13,022 nt of DNA from Pseudomonadota bacterium (GCA_023416415.1 JAEZHR010000012.1:1-13022); one strand, 5' to 3'; counted from the stretch's first letter, positions 1-8,017 are shown. Translations and numbers: made by a program. The notes: a model not told the origin generated them from the letters alone.

Positions 1-234
1 CTGGTGCTGCTCGCCGTGATTGCAGTGCCATTCGATCCTGTCGTCTCCGATTTCTTCCGCGCCGCGAGCGTCCCCGAAGCCTATGGACGCAATCTCGTCA
101 ACGTGATCATCGTGGATTTCCGCGCGCTCGATACGCTGGGTGAGATCACGGTGCTGGCGCTGGCCGCATTGTCGGCGGCGGCGGTGATCAGCGGCGTTCG
201 TGATCGAAGCCTGCGTGAAAAGGAGCTCCAATGA
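1..234 (+). CDS. mrpA: Mrp/Mnh Na+/H+ antiporter subunit A, C-terminal end (partial)
   Basis: This is the last 77 codons of the large proton-pumping subunit of a Mrp (Mnh/Sha/Pha) cation/proton antiporter in the inner membrane. The reading frame enters from outside the window in frame 1 and stops with TGA at 232-234. The motif NVIIVDFRALDTLGEITVLA followed by a hydrophobic helix is the signature of the membrane segments that close MrpA (the MbhE-like region). The next gene encodes a separate MrpB, so A and B are not fused here. This is the seven-gene 'group 1' layout rather than the six-gene layout with a fused AB subunit. The mrpB start overlaps the stop as ATGA, implying translational coupling. 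Only the tail is visible, so the catalytic residues of MrpA cannot be checked. Confidence 0.93.
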   Translation: MVLLAVIAVPFDPVVSDFFRAASVPEAYGRNLVNVIIVDFRALDTLGEITVLALAALSAAAVISGVRDRSLREKELQ

Positions 235-632
235 ATCACCTCATCCTGCGCGCTTGCGGTCAGGTTGTCTTGCCGGTTGCGCTTGCACTCTCGCTGATTC
301 TTCTCTGGCGCGGGCATAACGATCCTGGCGGCGGATTCATCGGTGGTCTGATGGCCGCGGCCGGGTTCGCCGTGTACGCGTTGCCACGCGGGCGCGTGCG
401 CCTGCTGGAGCTGCTCCCGCTCCCGCCGGCTGGCATAGCCGGAGCGGGTCTGTGCCTCGCGCTGGCTTCGGGTCTGCCGGGCCTGCTTCTGGACACGCCA
501 TTCCTGACCCATCAGTGGCAGGTGTGGGATAGCGGCTTCGCCCTGGGAACCACGCTTCTGTTCGATGTCGGCGTCTATCTCGCCGTGATCGGTGCCGTGC
601 TGGTGTTTCTTTCGAATTACCTGGACGAGTGA
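231..632 (+). CDS. mrpB: Mrp/Mnh Na+/H+ antiporter subunit B
   Basis: A membrane subunit of 133 residues in the MnhB domain family, part of the Mrp complex that exchanges cytoplasmic Na+ (or other cations) for protons. The family signature GHNDPGGGFIGGL is at about residues 28-40, between the first and second hydrophobic helices. About four membrane segments can be seen, the last at about residues 105-128. The length is normal for a stand-alone MrpB (about 130-145). The ATG start overlaps the mrpA stop (ATGA), with AGGAG a few bases upstream. The stop overlaps the mrpC start. MrpB is needed for assembly of the complex but is not itself a known ion channel. Confidence 0.95.
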   Translation: MNHLILRACGQVVLPVALALSLILLWRGHNDPGGGFIGGLMAAAGFAVYALPRGRVRLLELLPLPPAGIAGAGLCLALASGLPGLLLDTPFLTHQWQVWDSGFALGTTLLFDVGVYLAVIGAVLVFLSNYLDE

Positions 633-990
633 TGGAATTTTTCCTAGTAATTGCATTCGGCGTTCTGATCGCCATCGCTGCCTATCTGCTGATGTCGCAC
701 AACGTCCTGCGTATCGTGCTCGGCCTGCTGTTGCTCGGCAATGCGGCCAATCTGTCCATCTTCATCGCTGGTCGCCTGGATTCCCGGATTCCTCCTCTGG
801 TCGAGAGCGGACAGCTTGTACTTCCCGTCAGCGCAAATCCGCTGCCGCAGGCGCTGATCCTGACGGCGATCGTGATCTCGTTCGCGCTCGTTGCCTACGC
901 GGTCGTGCTGTTCGAACAGGCGCACCGGCGCCTGGGCACCCTCGATACGGAGGTCATGCGTGAAGCCGAGCCGCCGGAAGAGGGCAAGGC

Positions 991-994
<4 letters not shown>
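632..994 (+). CDS. mrpC: Mrp/Mnh Na+/H+ antiporter subunit C (NuoK-like)
   Basis: A small membrane protein of 120 residues related to NuoK of respiratory complex I. Three hydrophobic helices are visible (about residues 2-22, 26-48 and 70-95). The family motifs GLLLLGNAANLSIFIAG and PQALILTAIVISFAL are both present, the second in the third helix. I place the start at ATG 632, which shares its A with the mrpB stop (TGATG). A GTG one codon upstream at 629 would add a single residue and cannot be excluded. The 3' end overlaps mrpD as ATGA. In Mrp complexes this subunit lies between A and D and, by analogy with NuoK, helps form the proton-conducting central axis. Confidence 0.94.
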
Positions 995-2501
<1,507 letters not shown>

Positions 2502-2505
<4 letters not shown>

Positions 2506-2846
2506 TTCTCACCGCATGCTGGAACTGGATTGCGCTCGCAGGAATCTTCGTGCGCGAGCTGCTGCTGTCGGTCCATCAGGTCGCGCTCGCCGTGCTGTGG
2601 CCGGGAAGGGTGCTGCAAAGCGGCATTGTGGCCATTCCGTTGCGGGTTCGAAGCGACGCAGGAATCGCCTTGTTTGCCAACATGATCACGCTCACACCCG
2701 GCACAACCAGCTTGCATCTGTCGTCGGACCGCAGGGTCTTGTACGCACACGTCATGAATCTGGAAGGCGATCCTGTGGCGCAGATTGTCGAGGGCTTCGA
2801 GCGGCGCGTGATCGCTGCATTGAACGAGGAGAAATCACATGATTGA
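2502..2846 (+). CDS. mrpE: Mrp/Mnh Na+/H+ antiporter subunit E (short form)
   Basis: A 114-residue MrpE. The conserved core is clear: a membrane segment at about residues 8-35 (IALAGIFVRELLLSVHQVAL) and the cytoplasmic part with ANMITLTPGTTSLHL at about residues 59-73, the best-known MrpE signature. Canonical MrpE proteins have about 150-165 residues and begin with two further membrane helices. Those are missing here, and the frame cannot be extended upstream because ATG 2502 is the first available start and already overlaps the mrpD stop. The protein therefore has perhaps one transmembrane helix. The mrpF start overlaps its last codons by 8 bases. Subunit identity is secure from motif and gene order; whether the short form is normal for this lineage is not something I can see. 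Confidence 0.93.
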
Positions 2847-3129
2847 ACTGTCTGATTGGGTTCAGGGCCTTGCAGCCATTCTGCTGCTTGCGGCGATGGT
2901 GATGGCCGGGATTCGAATCGTGCGGGGACCGCACGCCGCCGACCGCGTCGTCGCGCTCGACATGCTGGGTCTGCTTGGCGTGGCCGCTGCCGGACTGGCG
3001 GCACTTGTGACACAAAGCGCTGCCTTCGTGGATATTGCCTTGGGTGTGGCGCTGATCGGATTCCTGGCGACGGTTGCATTCGCCGTCTTCATCGAACGTG
3101 GCTCTATCCGCGAGGAGGAGCCGCAATGA
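2839..3129 (+). CDS. mrpF: Mrp/Mnh Na+/H+ antiporter subunit F
   Basis: A 96-residue membrane protein with three hydrophobic helices (about residues 9-26, 38-58 and 62-84). The MrpF signature is the conserved run RIVRGPHAADRVVALDML at about residues 27-44, followed by a second helix and then VDIALGVALIGFLATVAFA. The length is normal (about 85-100). A strong Shine-Dalgarno sequence (GAGGAG, about 2826-2831) precedes ATG 2839 inside the end of mrpE. The stop overlaps the next start at ATGATG. In Mrp complexes MrpF sits with MrpE and MrpG at the edge of the assembly and is required for antiport. Confidence 0.94.
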   Translation: MIELSDWVQGLAAILLLAAMVMAGIRIVRGPHAADRVVALDMLGLLGVAAAGLAALVTQSAAFVDIALGVALIGFLATVAFAVFIERGSIREEEPQ

Positions 3130-3956
3130 TGCCCTGGATTGCTTCGATTTCCCTGATTGGCGGCGCACTCATCTGTGCGCTCGCCGCAGCTGGCGTGCTG
3201 CGCCTGCCGGACTTCTTCATGCGCATGCATGCGGCGACCAAGGCTGGCGTGGTTGGCAGTGGCCTGGTCCTGCTCGCAGTCGCTCTGGCCGACGGCAGTC
3301 TGGCGACATGGATAAAGATTCTTGTTGCGGTCGTTTTCCTGTTGCTCACGACTCCCGTGGCCGGCCATCTGCTTGGACGCGCAGCCTACGTCGGAGGTGC
3401 GCCGCTGTGGAAGGGGACCTCACAGGACAGCCTCGCAGATGCATTGCCGCGTGGTCGATTCGACCCCTCGGATGACGACACGAGGCCGGTGAAGCGCATC
3501 GTTCTTGCCTTGACCCAGGGCCCACATCTGCCGGATGCCGTGCAGGAAGCCATCGAACTGGCGCGCAAGCACGGCGCCGAGCTGTGCGGCATCGCCATCA
3601 TCGATGCACCGCGTCTCGCCAACGTGGGGCCGGCCCCCATCGGCGGGCTGCACTATGCCCAGAGAATGCGCGATCATCGGATGAGGCGGGCGCGCAATGC
3701 CGCTGCAGACGCCATCCAGGTCTTCGAGCGCGCCGCCGCGACGGCCGGGCTGACATGGACGGTGAAACTGGAAGAGGGGAGTCCGCGACGGATCCTGCAT
3801 GCCGAAGCACGACCTCAGACCCTCATCGCCGTCATACGGGAAGCCTGGTTCGATCAGGGGGTACTCGATCTGCGGGTTGATGTCGCCAGCCGACTCGGAT
3901 GGTCGGCGAAAGATCCATTGCTCGTGCTGGGAGCACGTACGGGAGTCCGGGAGTAA
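3126..3956 (+). CDS. mrpG: Mrp/Mnh antiporter subunit G fused to a universal-stress-protein-like domain
   Basis: The first part (about residues 1-100 of 276) is MrpG: three hydrophobic helices and the family motif VLRLPDFFMRMHAATKAGVVG at about residues 24-44. Ordinary MrpG proteins stop near 100-130 residues. Here the frame continues without a stop through a polar linker (about 96-121, rich in Asp and Pro) into a soluble domain of about 155 residues. That domain resembles UspA: a first strand VKRIVLAL at 122-129, a following helix, AELCGIAIIDAP, an Arg/Ala-rich helix, and a last strand DPLLVLGAR. The G-2X-G-9X-G(S/T) nucleotide-binding motif of ATP-binding Usp proteins is not recognisable, so binding is doubtful. 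Start: the first ATG of ATGATG at 3126, overlapping the mrpF stop; the second ATG at 3129 is an alternative. This is the last gene of the operon. Confidence 0.9.
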   Translation: MMPWIASISLIGGALICALAAAGVLRLPDFFMRMHAATKAGVVGSGLVLLAVALADGSLATWIKILVAVVFLLLTTPVAGHLLGRAAYVGGAPLWKGTSQDSLADALPRGRFDPSDDDTRPVKRIVLALTQGPHLPDAVQEAIELARKHGAELCGIAIIDAPRLANVGPAPIGGLHYAQRMRDHRMRRARNAAADAIQVFERAAATAGLTWTVKLEEGSPRRILHAEARPQTLIAVIREAWFDQGVLDLRVDVASRLGWSAKDPLLVLGARTGVRE

Positions 3957-4059
3957 GCTGCGCCATATCTTCCAGGCCGCTCGGGTGCTCAAGAAAGGCG
4001 CAACTTTCGACCCTTGGCGAGAATACGTGCGCAGCGTCGGCATGGGTGTGCGCTACTGC

Positions 4060-4096
4060 ATCCAGGTCAGGCTGACCGAACCAGCCTGACCTGGAT
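4060..4096. terminator. Bidirectional hairpin between convergent genes
   Basis: A perfect inverted repeat has 15-base arms (4060-4074 and 4082-4096) and a 7-base loop. The core arm is CCAGGTCAGGCTG. It is followed on the + strand by TTTAT and lies about 100 bases after the mrpG stop. On the - strand it begins directly after the TAA stop (4099-4097) of the convergent permease gene. Position and strength suggest a terminator used from both sides. The T tract is short, so the efficiency is a guess. Confidence 0.75.
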
Positions 4097-5047
4097 TTAT
4101 CGGAATAATCTGCGTGGCACCCACCACAGATAGAACACCATGGCGACGAGCTCGACCAGCGATTGCACCACGATCACCACAGCCGCGACTTCCCATCCGG
4201 CCGGCAAGGCGAGTGCAAACGGCAGGACGACGAAGGAATTGCGCGTTCCCATGCTGAAGGCGAGCGTGCGGCCCTGATCCGCAGGCAGTTGCATTGCGCA
4301 CGCCAACGCCTTGGCGAGAAGTGCGGACGTCAGAGCAAAGGCAACGAACACCGGCACAATGTCGGGGATCAGCCCCAACGCCTCCCGCACGACGCTGGCC
4401 TGCGCCCCCGCGATCAGAAATACCACCAGCGCGAGCAGCGGCACCGGCAACCAAGCCAGTTGCTCGCGCAGGGTTTCATGCTGCGGTGCCGACCGGATCC
4501 AGCGCTCTGTAACGGCAGCCGCAATCAGAGGCACGACCACCACCAGCAGCGCCGGCCAGCTTTCGTGAATCCCGAGCGGTACGGCGTGTTCGCCACCAAG
4601 GTAAAGCCACAAGTAGAGCGGCAACAACAGCAGCTGCATCAGCAGATTGAGCGGCGTGGTCGCGGTTGCGAGCGCCACGTTACCGCCACCGAGCTGGGTG
4701 AAGGTGATGAACCAGTCGGTGCATGGCACGAGCAGGACAAGCAGCACGCCAAGGCGCAGGACAGGATCAACGGGCAACCACTGCACCAGCGCCCAGACAA
4801 GCACAGGCAGGGCGACAAAATTCCCGATCAGCATCGCAGCCGCAAAACGGTGATTGCGGAAAGCAGCACCCAGATGCAGCAGCGGAATCTGCACGAAGGT
4901 CGCGTACAGCAGAATCACCAGCACCGGCCACAGCGAAAGCCCGAAACCCTGCGCAAGCGCCGGCCAGCGGTCGCCAAGCCACAGCCCGGCGATGATGGCC
5001 GAAAGATAGATCCAGATCTGATTGCGTTCCAAGGTCAAACGATTCAA
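4097..5047 (-). CDS. ACR3/SBF-superfamily permease (annotated in relatives as arsenic resistance protein)
   Basis: An inner-membrane transporter of 316 residues with about ten hydrophobic helices, in the bile acid/Na+ symporter and ACR3 arsenite-efflux superfamily. The stretch LLYATFVQIPLLHLGAAF, the helix containing VPCTDWFITFTQL with Cys109, and the late GTRNSFVVLPFALALP match the 'arsenic resistance protein' branch of bacterial SBF-like proteins. A cysteine in this helix is functionally important in true ACR3 pumps. I choose the TTG at 5047 because AGGAG lies 5 bases upstream and the protein then begins just before the first helix. An ATG at 5137 would add 30 polar residues with no clear Shine-Dalgarno sequence. 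No arsR, arsC or other metal-resistance gene is in view, so the substrate is uncertain; an organic anion is possible. Confidence 0.82.
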   Translation of the reverse strand: MNRLTLERNQIWIYLSAIIAGLWLGDRWPALAQGFGLSLWPVLVILLYATFVQIPLLHLGAAFRNHRFAAAMLIGNFVALPVLVWALVQWLPVDPVLRLGVLLVLLVPCTDWFITFTQLGGGNVALATATTPLNLLMQLLLLPLYLWLYLGGEHAVPLGIHESWPALLVVVVPLIAAAVTERWIRSAPQHETLREQLAWLPVPLLALVVFLIAGAQASVVREALGLIPDIVPVFVAFALTSALLAKALACAMQLPADQGRTLAFSMGTRNSFVVLPFALALPAGWEVAAVVIVVQSLVELVAMVFYLWWVPRRLFR

Positions 5048-5198
5048 GCTTGCTCCTGCTATGCGCGTGGCGGAATGAGAGGCCGAAGAAGACAGGGCGG
5101 CATGCGCTTTGCAGCTTCTGGCCGATGCCCGACGCATGTTCCTTGTCTATCAGGCGTGTGCTTTCATGTCTCTAGATGCGCCGTCCGGCATTTTCTGC

Positions 5199-5216
5199 GT
5201 CGCCGATAACGGCGAC
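5199..5216. other. Short hairpin (inverted repeat) in the gap upstream of the permease
   Basis: A perfect inverted repeat, GTCGCCG-ATAA-CGGCGAC, has 7-base arms and a 4-base loop. On the - strand it lies downstream of the possible small reading frame ending at 5318 and upstream of the permease start at 5047. It could end the pterin-dehydratase transcript or form part of the permease leader. It has no T tract, so I do not call it a terminator. Confidence 0.4.
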
Positions 5217-5284
5217 AGGGTACACGGCCTTATCACTGAGCTTTCTGGTGGCGTAGCACATGGTCAATCACACCACCCATTTTA

Positions 5285-5300
5285 CATAATACAAATTATG
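5285..5300. promoter_or_regulatory. AT-rich dyad, possible operator/-10 region for the permease gene
   Basis: CATAAT-ACAA-ATTATG is a perfect 6+6 inverted repeat inside the only clearly AT-rich patch of this neighbourhood (about 5280-5360). On the - strand it contains TATTAT (5291-5286), which matches five of six bases of the sigma-70 -10 element. I see no good -35 at the right spacing. It would lead into a leader of about 230 bases before the permease TTG start. No regulator gene is adjacent, so the binding protein is unknown. Confidence 0.35.
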
Positions 5301-5317
5301 CGGCTTAACGGATCGGG

Positions 5318-5467
5318 TTATGCAGTGGCTCCGTTCCCGAGATCTAACAAATATAACTTCACCGGCAGGCGCCCCACCTCCGATGTGGCGTCGCGCCAGC
5401 GGCGTTCGCCCGGCACGCACAAGCTCAGCCGTTTGCCCCCAATCAGCATGGCCTGCTCCGGGTCCAT
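5318..5467 (-). CDS. Possible small gene or gene remnant of 49 codons, function unknown
   Basis: This frame begins with ATG 15 bases after the stop of the pterin dehydratase gene, on the same strand; a GTG directly after that stop (5479) is in the same frame. The predicted peptide starts MDPEQAMLIGGKRLSL and ends LLDLGNGATA. I recognise no family, membrane helix or signal peptide. What makes it notable is codon composition: about 33 of the first 37 codons end in G or C, like the real genes here, whereas the overlapping frame starting at 5483 does not show this. After about codon 37 the third positions turn A/T-rich (TTA, TAT, TTG, TTA, GAT), as if a genuine coding sequence had been cut and joined to intergenic DNA. 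No convincing Shine-Dalgarno sequence precedes it. A decayed gene tail or chance are both possible. Confidence 0.3.
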   Translation of the reverse strand: MDPEQAMLIGGKRLSLCVPGERRWRDATSEVGRLPVKLYLLDLGNGATA

Positions 5468-5479
5468 GCCTTGAGCCAC

Positions 5480-5782
5480 TCATTGTTTCTGCGCCGCGAC
5501 ATAGGCCCGGTCCGCCTGTGCGGCAAGATCGAAGTCGCGCTGCGTGAGTCCGCCGGCATCATGGGTGGTCAACCGGATCGAAACGCGGTTATAGACGTTT
5601 GACCACTCGGGGTGATGGTCCGCCTTCTCGGCCACCAGGGCGATGCGCGTCATGAAGGCAAAGGCCTGTACGAAGTCGACGAACTTGAAATCGCGACTGA
5701 TCGCGCCTTCGCCGGGCTCGAGAGTCCAGTCCGGCAAGGCGGACAGTGCGCTTCTGATGGAAGACGAATCGAGTTTTTTCAT
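5480..5782 (-). CDS. phhB: Pterin-4a-carbinolamine dehydratase
   Basis: A 100-residue cytoplasmic enzyme that dehydrates 4a-hydroxytetrahydrobiopterin, the step that regenerates the pterin cofactor after aromatic amino acid hydroxylation. The diagnostic motif ADHHPEW is at residues 54-60, with the paired histidines 56 and 57, and a third conserved His follows at residue 74 in RLTTHDAGGLT. WTL near residue 19 and the spacing are also typical, and the length is normal (95-115). The start is ATG 5782 because AAAGGAA stands about 5 bases upstream; the frame is open further upstream, but that part looks non-coding. No phenylalanine hydroxylase (phhA) gene is nearby, so it may act with an enzyme encoded elsewhere or in another pterin reaction. 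Confidence 0.93.
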   Translation of the reverse strand: MKKLDSSSIRSALSALPDWTLEPGEGAISRDFKFVDFVQAFAFMTRIALVAEKADHHPEWSNVYNRVSIRLTTHDAGGLTQRDFDLAAQADRAYVAAQKQ

Positions 5783-6151
5783 GACTTTCCTTTGGCCGAA
5801 ACTGGGCAGAGTGTAATCTTCCGGGCGCGCATTTTGGGAGCCTTTCCGGTCGGACTTTGCGGCAAGTTCGCGCGAATCGTGCGCGAAAGGCCGCACCGGT
5901 GCGAGAAATGGCGCTCCTCTTGCTTCATGCCGCGCGCTCCATCCGTCCTGTGCACCGGCGCGTGCAGCCATTGCACTGACGCCTTTCCGGCCGCCGCTGA
6001 AATCGGCGTCGCGTCCTTCCCATTCACGTCGCATTCATTCGGTATCACCGAATAGTTAAACTTCCCGAGGCGTCACGAGAGCGCGCGAGGCACACCAATG
6101 CGCACGCCGACCGCCGAACAACATCCGAGGACCATGAACGAGGGCGCAGAC
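5783..6151. other. Intergenic region between divergent phhB-like and GNAT genes
   Basis: About 370 bases without a convincing gene. The frame upstream of the pterin dehydratase is open, but its third positions are mixed and it reads as low-complexity Arg/Ala/Gly, so I treat it as non-coding. It holds two dyads: TTCGCGC at 5867-5873 facing GCGCGAA at 5881-5887, and ATTCGGT-ATC-ACCGAAT at 6037-6053. Promoters for both divergent genes should lie here, but I could not identify consensus boxes with confidence. Confidence 0.5.
6037..6053. promoter_or_regulatory. 17-base dyad, possible operator upstream of the GNAT gene
   Basis: ATTCGGT-ATC-ACCGAAT is a perfect 7+7 inverted repeat with a 3-base centre, about 100 bases before the acetyltransferase start and 255 bases before the pterin dehydratase start on the other strand. 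The size and compact symmetry fit a dimeric repressor site better than a terminator. No regulator gene is adjacent. Confidence 0.35.
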
Positions 6152-6643
6152 ATGAGCATGTCGATTCGCAACGTCACCACCGCAGACGCCGCCGCAATCT
6201 GTGCCATCTACAATCCCTTCGTCCTGGAGACCTGCGTCAGTTTCGAGTCCGAGGCCTTGCTGTCGGCGACCATGGCCGCGCGCATCGAGGAGGTCTCGGC
6301 TCAGTATCCATGGCTGGTCGCGGAGGATGAGCGCGGGGTGGCCGGCTATGCCTACGCGAATCGCTGGCGCGCACGGGATGCCTACGCCCGCACGGTCGAG
6401 ACGACCATCTACCTGCGCGGCGACTGCACCGGCGCCGGCATCGGGCGAGCGCTCTACCGCGCGCTGCTGGACGAACTGAGAAGGCGCGGCTTCCACATCG
6501 CGCTGGGTTGCATTGCCCTGCCCAATCCGCAAAGCGAAAATTTCCATGAGCGCTGCGGCTTCGAGAAGGTCGCGCATTTCGCGCAGGTCGGGCGCAAGTT
6601 CGACCAGTGGATCGACGTCGGATTCTGGCAGATTCGGCTCTGA
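6152..6643 (+). CDS. GNAT N-acetyltransferase, phosphinothricin acetyltransferase-like
   Basis: A 163-residue cytoplasmic acetyltransferase that uses acetyl-CoA. It opens with IRNVTTADAAAICAIYNPFV, the usual start of the Pat/Bar-type branch, which acetylates phosphinothricin, methionine sulfoximine or methionine sulfone. The acetyl-CoA binding loop is at about residues 93-99 (TGAGIGR), preceded by TVETTIYL. The C-terminal ERCGFEKVAHFAQVGRKF then WIDVGFWQ is typical of the family. I start at ATG 6152 because GAGGG lies 7 bases upstream and the protein then begins like its relatives; in-frame ATGs at 6098 and 6134 would add 18 or 6 residues. It stands alone on the + strand, 115 bases before the dehydrogenase gene. 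The true substrate cannot be read from sequence. Confidence 0.9.
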   Translation: MSMSIRNVTTADAAAICAIYNPFVLETCVSFESEALLSATMAARIEEVSAQYPWLVAEDERGVAGYAYANRWRARDAYARTVETTIYLRGDCTGAGIGRALYRALLDELRRRGFHIALGCIALPNPQSENFHERCGFEKVAHFAQVGRKFDQWIDVGFWQIRL

Positions 6644-6758
6644 GCGCCCTTTTCGCATCGTCAGCCCGTTTCCCCGGATTGCATATCCTTCTGCAAGCCT
6701 TTTCCGGCACTTCACTTGCTTGACTGTCGCACCCATGTACATTCAAGGAGGACAAGCG

Positions 6759-7967
6759 ATGAAAGCCGTGGTTTTCCACCAGATCGGAGACATTCGCCTC
6801 GAAGACGTTCCCGAACCCCGGTTCGAGCAGCCGACCGACGCCATCGTGCGCATCACATCCAGTGCGATTTGCGGCACGGATCTGCATTTCGTTCGCGGCA
6901 CCTTTTCCGGCATGAAGGAAGGCACCGTGCTCGGACACGAGGGCGTCGGCGTCGTCGAGCAGATCGGCGATGCCGTTCGCAACATCGAGATCGGCGACCG
7001 GGTCGTGATCCCATCCACCATCGCTTGCGGCTACTGTTCCTATTGCCGCGCCGGTTATCCCGCGCAGTGCGACAACGCCAATCCGAACGGCGCTTCGGCC
7101 GGCACCGCGTTCTACGGCGGACCTCAGCTCACCGGTCCGTTCAACGGCTTGCAGGCGGAAAAGGCGCGCATTCCGTTCGCCAGCGTCAACCTGGTCAAGC
7201 TGCCGGACGAGATCAGCGACGAGCAGGCCATCCTGCTATCCGATATTTTCCCGACCGGCTACTTCGGCGCCGACCTGGCCAACATTCACCCCGGTTGCAC
7301 GGTTGCCGTTTTCGGATGTGGTCCGGTTGGACAATTTGCCATTGCTTCGGCCAGGCTGATGAACGCCGGTCGCATTTTCGCAATCGACTCGAAGCCCGAT
7401 CGGCTGGAAATTGCACGCCGCCAGGGTGCGGAAGTGATCAATTTCGAGGAAGAGGATCCAGTCGAGGTGATCAAGAACCTGACCGGCGGCATTGGCGTAG
7501 ACCGCGCCATCGACGCGGTCGGTGTGGACGCTGACCACGCTCACCACGGTCCGGCCGCCGGCAAGGCGCAGCAGCAAGCCGCGCAGTTCGAGCAGCAGGT
7601 TCAGGAAGTTGCGCCCGAGCAGCACCCGGACGGCGCCAACTGGCATCCGGGGGATGCGCCGGCACAGGTACATCAATGGGCAATGGATGCTCTTGCCAAG
7701 GCCGGCACGCTTGCCATCATCGGTGTCTATCCGCCCACCAGCACGACGTTTCCGATTGGTACGGCCATGGGCAAGAACCTGACCATTCGCATGGGCAACT
7801 GCAATCACCGCAAGTACATCCCGCGGCTGATCGAGCTGATCCAGAGTGGCGGCTTCGATCCGACCGAACTGGTCACCCAGGTCCAGCCGCTGACCTCGGT
7901 GATCGAGGCCTACAAAGCCTTCGACACACGCACTCCCGGCTGGCTGAAGGTGGAACTGCGGCCTTGA
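6759..7967 (+). CDS. Zinc-dependent alcohol dehydrogenase, formaldehyde-dehydrogenase-like
   Basis: A 402-residue cytoplasmic medium-chain dehydrogenase. Catalytic zinc ligands fit Cys38 (AICGTDLHF) and His60-Glu61 (GHEGVG). The structural zinc is bound by Cys90, Cys93, Cys96 and Cys104. The Rossmann loop GCGPVG is at residues 186-191, and Asp210 in IFAIDSKPDR predicts preference for NAD+ over NADP+. SDIFPTGYFGAD at about 161-172 and a long Gln/His/Ala-rich insert (about 256-310) are, as far as I recall, typical of the glutathione-independent formaldehyde-dehydrogenase-like branch, whose members run to about 390-400 residues. The start is ATG 6759, with AAGGAGG 7 bases upstream, the best ribosome-binding site in the window. 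The substrate may be an aldehyde or alcohol; which one is unknown. Confidence 0.92.
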   Translation: MKAVVFHQIGDIRLEDVPEPRFEQPTDAIVRITSSAICGTDLHFVRGTFSGMKEGTVLGHEGVGVVEQIGDAVRNIEIGDRVVIPSTIACGYCSYCRAGYPAQCDNANPNGASAGTAFYGGPQLTGPFNGLQAEKARIPFASVNLVKLPDEISDEQAILLSDIFPTGYFGADLANIHPGCTVAVFGCGPVGQFAIASARLMNAGRIFAIDSKPDRLEIARRQGAEVINFEEEDPVEVIKNLTGGIGVDRAIDAVGVDADHAHHGPAAGKAQQQAAQFEQQVQEVAPEQHPDGANWHPGDAPAQVHQWAMDALAKAGTLAIIGVYPPTSTTFPIGTAMGKNLTIRMGNCNHRKYIPRLIELIQSGGFDPTELVTQVQPLTSVIEAYKAFDTRTPGWLKVELRP

Positions 7968-7990
7968 ACCACGCGGTTCAGGAGAAACAC

Positions 7991-8017
7991 CGAACGCCTT
8001 GCGGTGCAAGGCGTTCG
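7991..8017. terminator. Hairpin between convergent dehydrogenase and protease genes
   Basis: A perfect inverted repeat, CGAACGCCTTG-CGGTG-CAAGGCGTTCG, has 11-base arms and a 5-base loop. It lies 24 bases after the dehydrogenase stop and 40 bases past the end of the convergent protease gene. There is no long T tract on either side (the - strand reads GTGTTTCTCC after the stem), but position and strength fit a shared terminator. Confidence 0.65.

Noticed and set aside
3799..4089. A + strand frame running from the end of mrpG to 4089, considered as a frameshifted continuation of the USP-like domain.
   Set aside because: The mrpG frame already ends in a last-strand-like DPLLVLGAR. The alternative frame gives no Usp-like glycine motif and runs into the terminator hairpin.
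4163..5209. A long open frame (348 codons) on the + strand opposite the ACR3-like permease gene.
   Set aside because: It is antisense to a gene with clear membrane helices and family motifs. Its product is a low-complexity Arg/Gln/His-rich string with no domain, as expected from the complement of a GC-rich gene.
5109..5474. A 121-codon + strand frame in the gap between the permease and pterin dehydratase genes.
   Set aside because: Codon composition is not like the neighbouring genes, there is no Shine-Dalgarno sequence, and it crosses several inverted repeats and the AT-rich patch.
5783..6034. N-terminal extension of the pterin dehydratase to ATG 6034 (84 extra residues).
   Set aside because: The extension has mixed third positions and no motif, while ATG 5782 has a good ribosome-binding site and gives the normal family length.
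7530..7690. The Gln/His/Ala-rich stretch in the zinc dehydrogenase considered as an inserted element or frameshift.
   Set aside because: The frame is continuous and, as far as I recall, a similar insert is a regular feature of the formaldehyde-dehydrogenase-like branch of about 400 residues.
7236..8009. A 257-codon open frame on the - strand opposite the 3' half of the zinc dehydrogenase gene.
   Set aside because: The + strand gene has intact zinc and NAD sites through this region, and the - strand product matches nothing I recognise.
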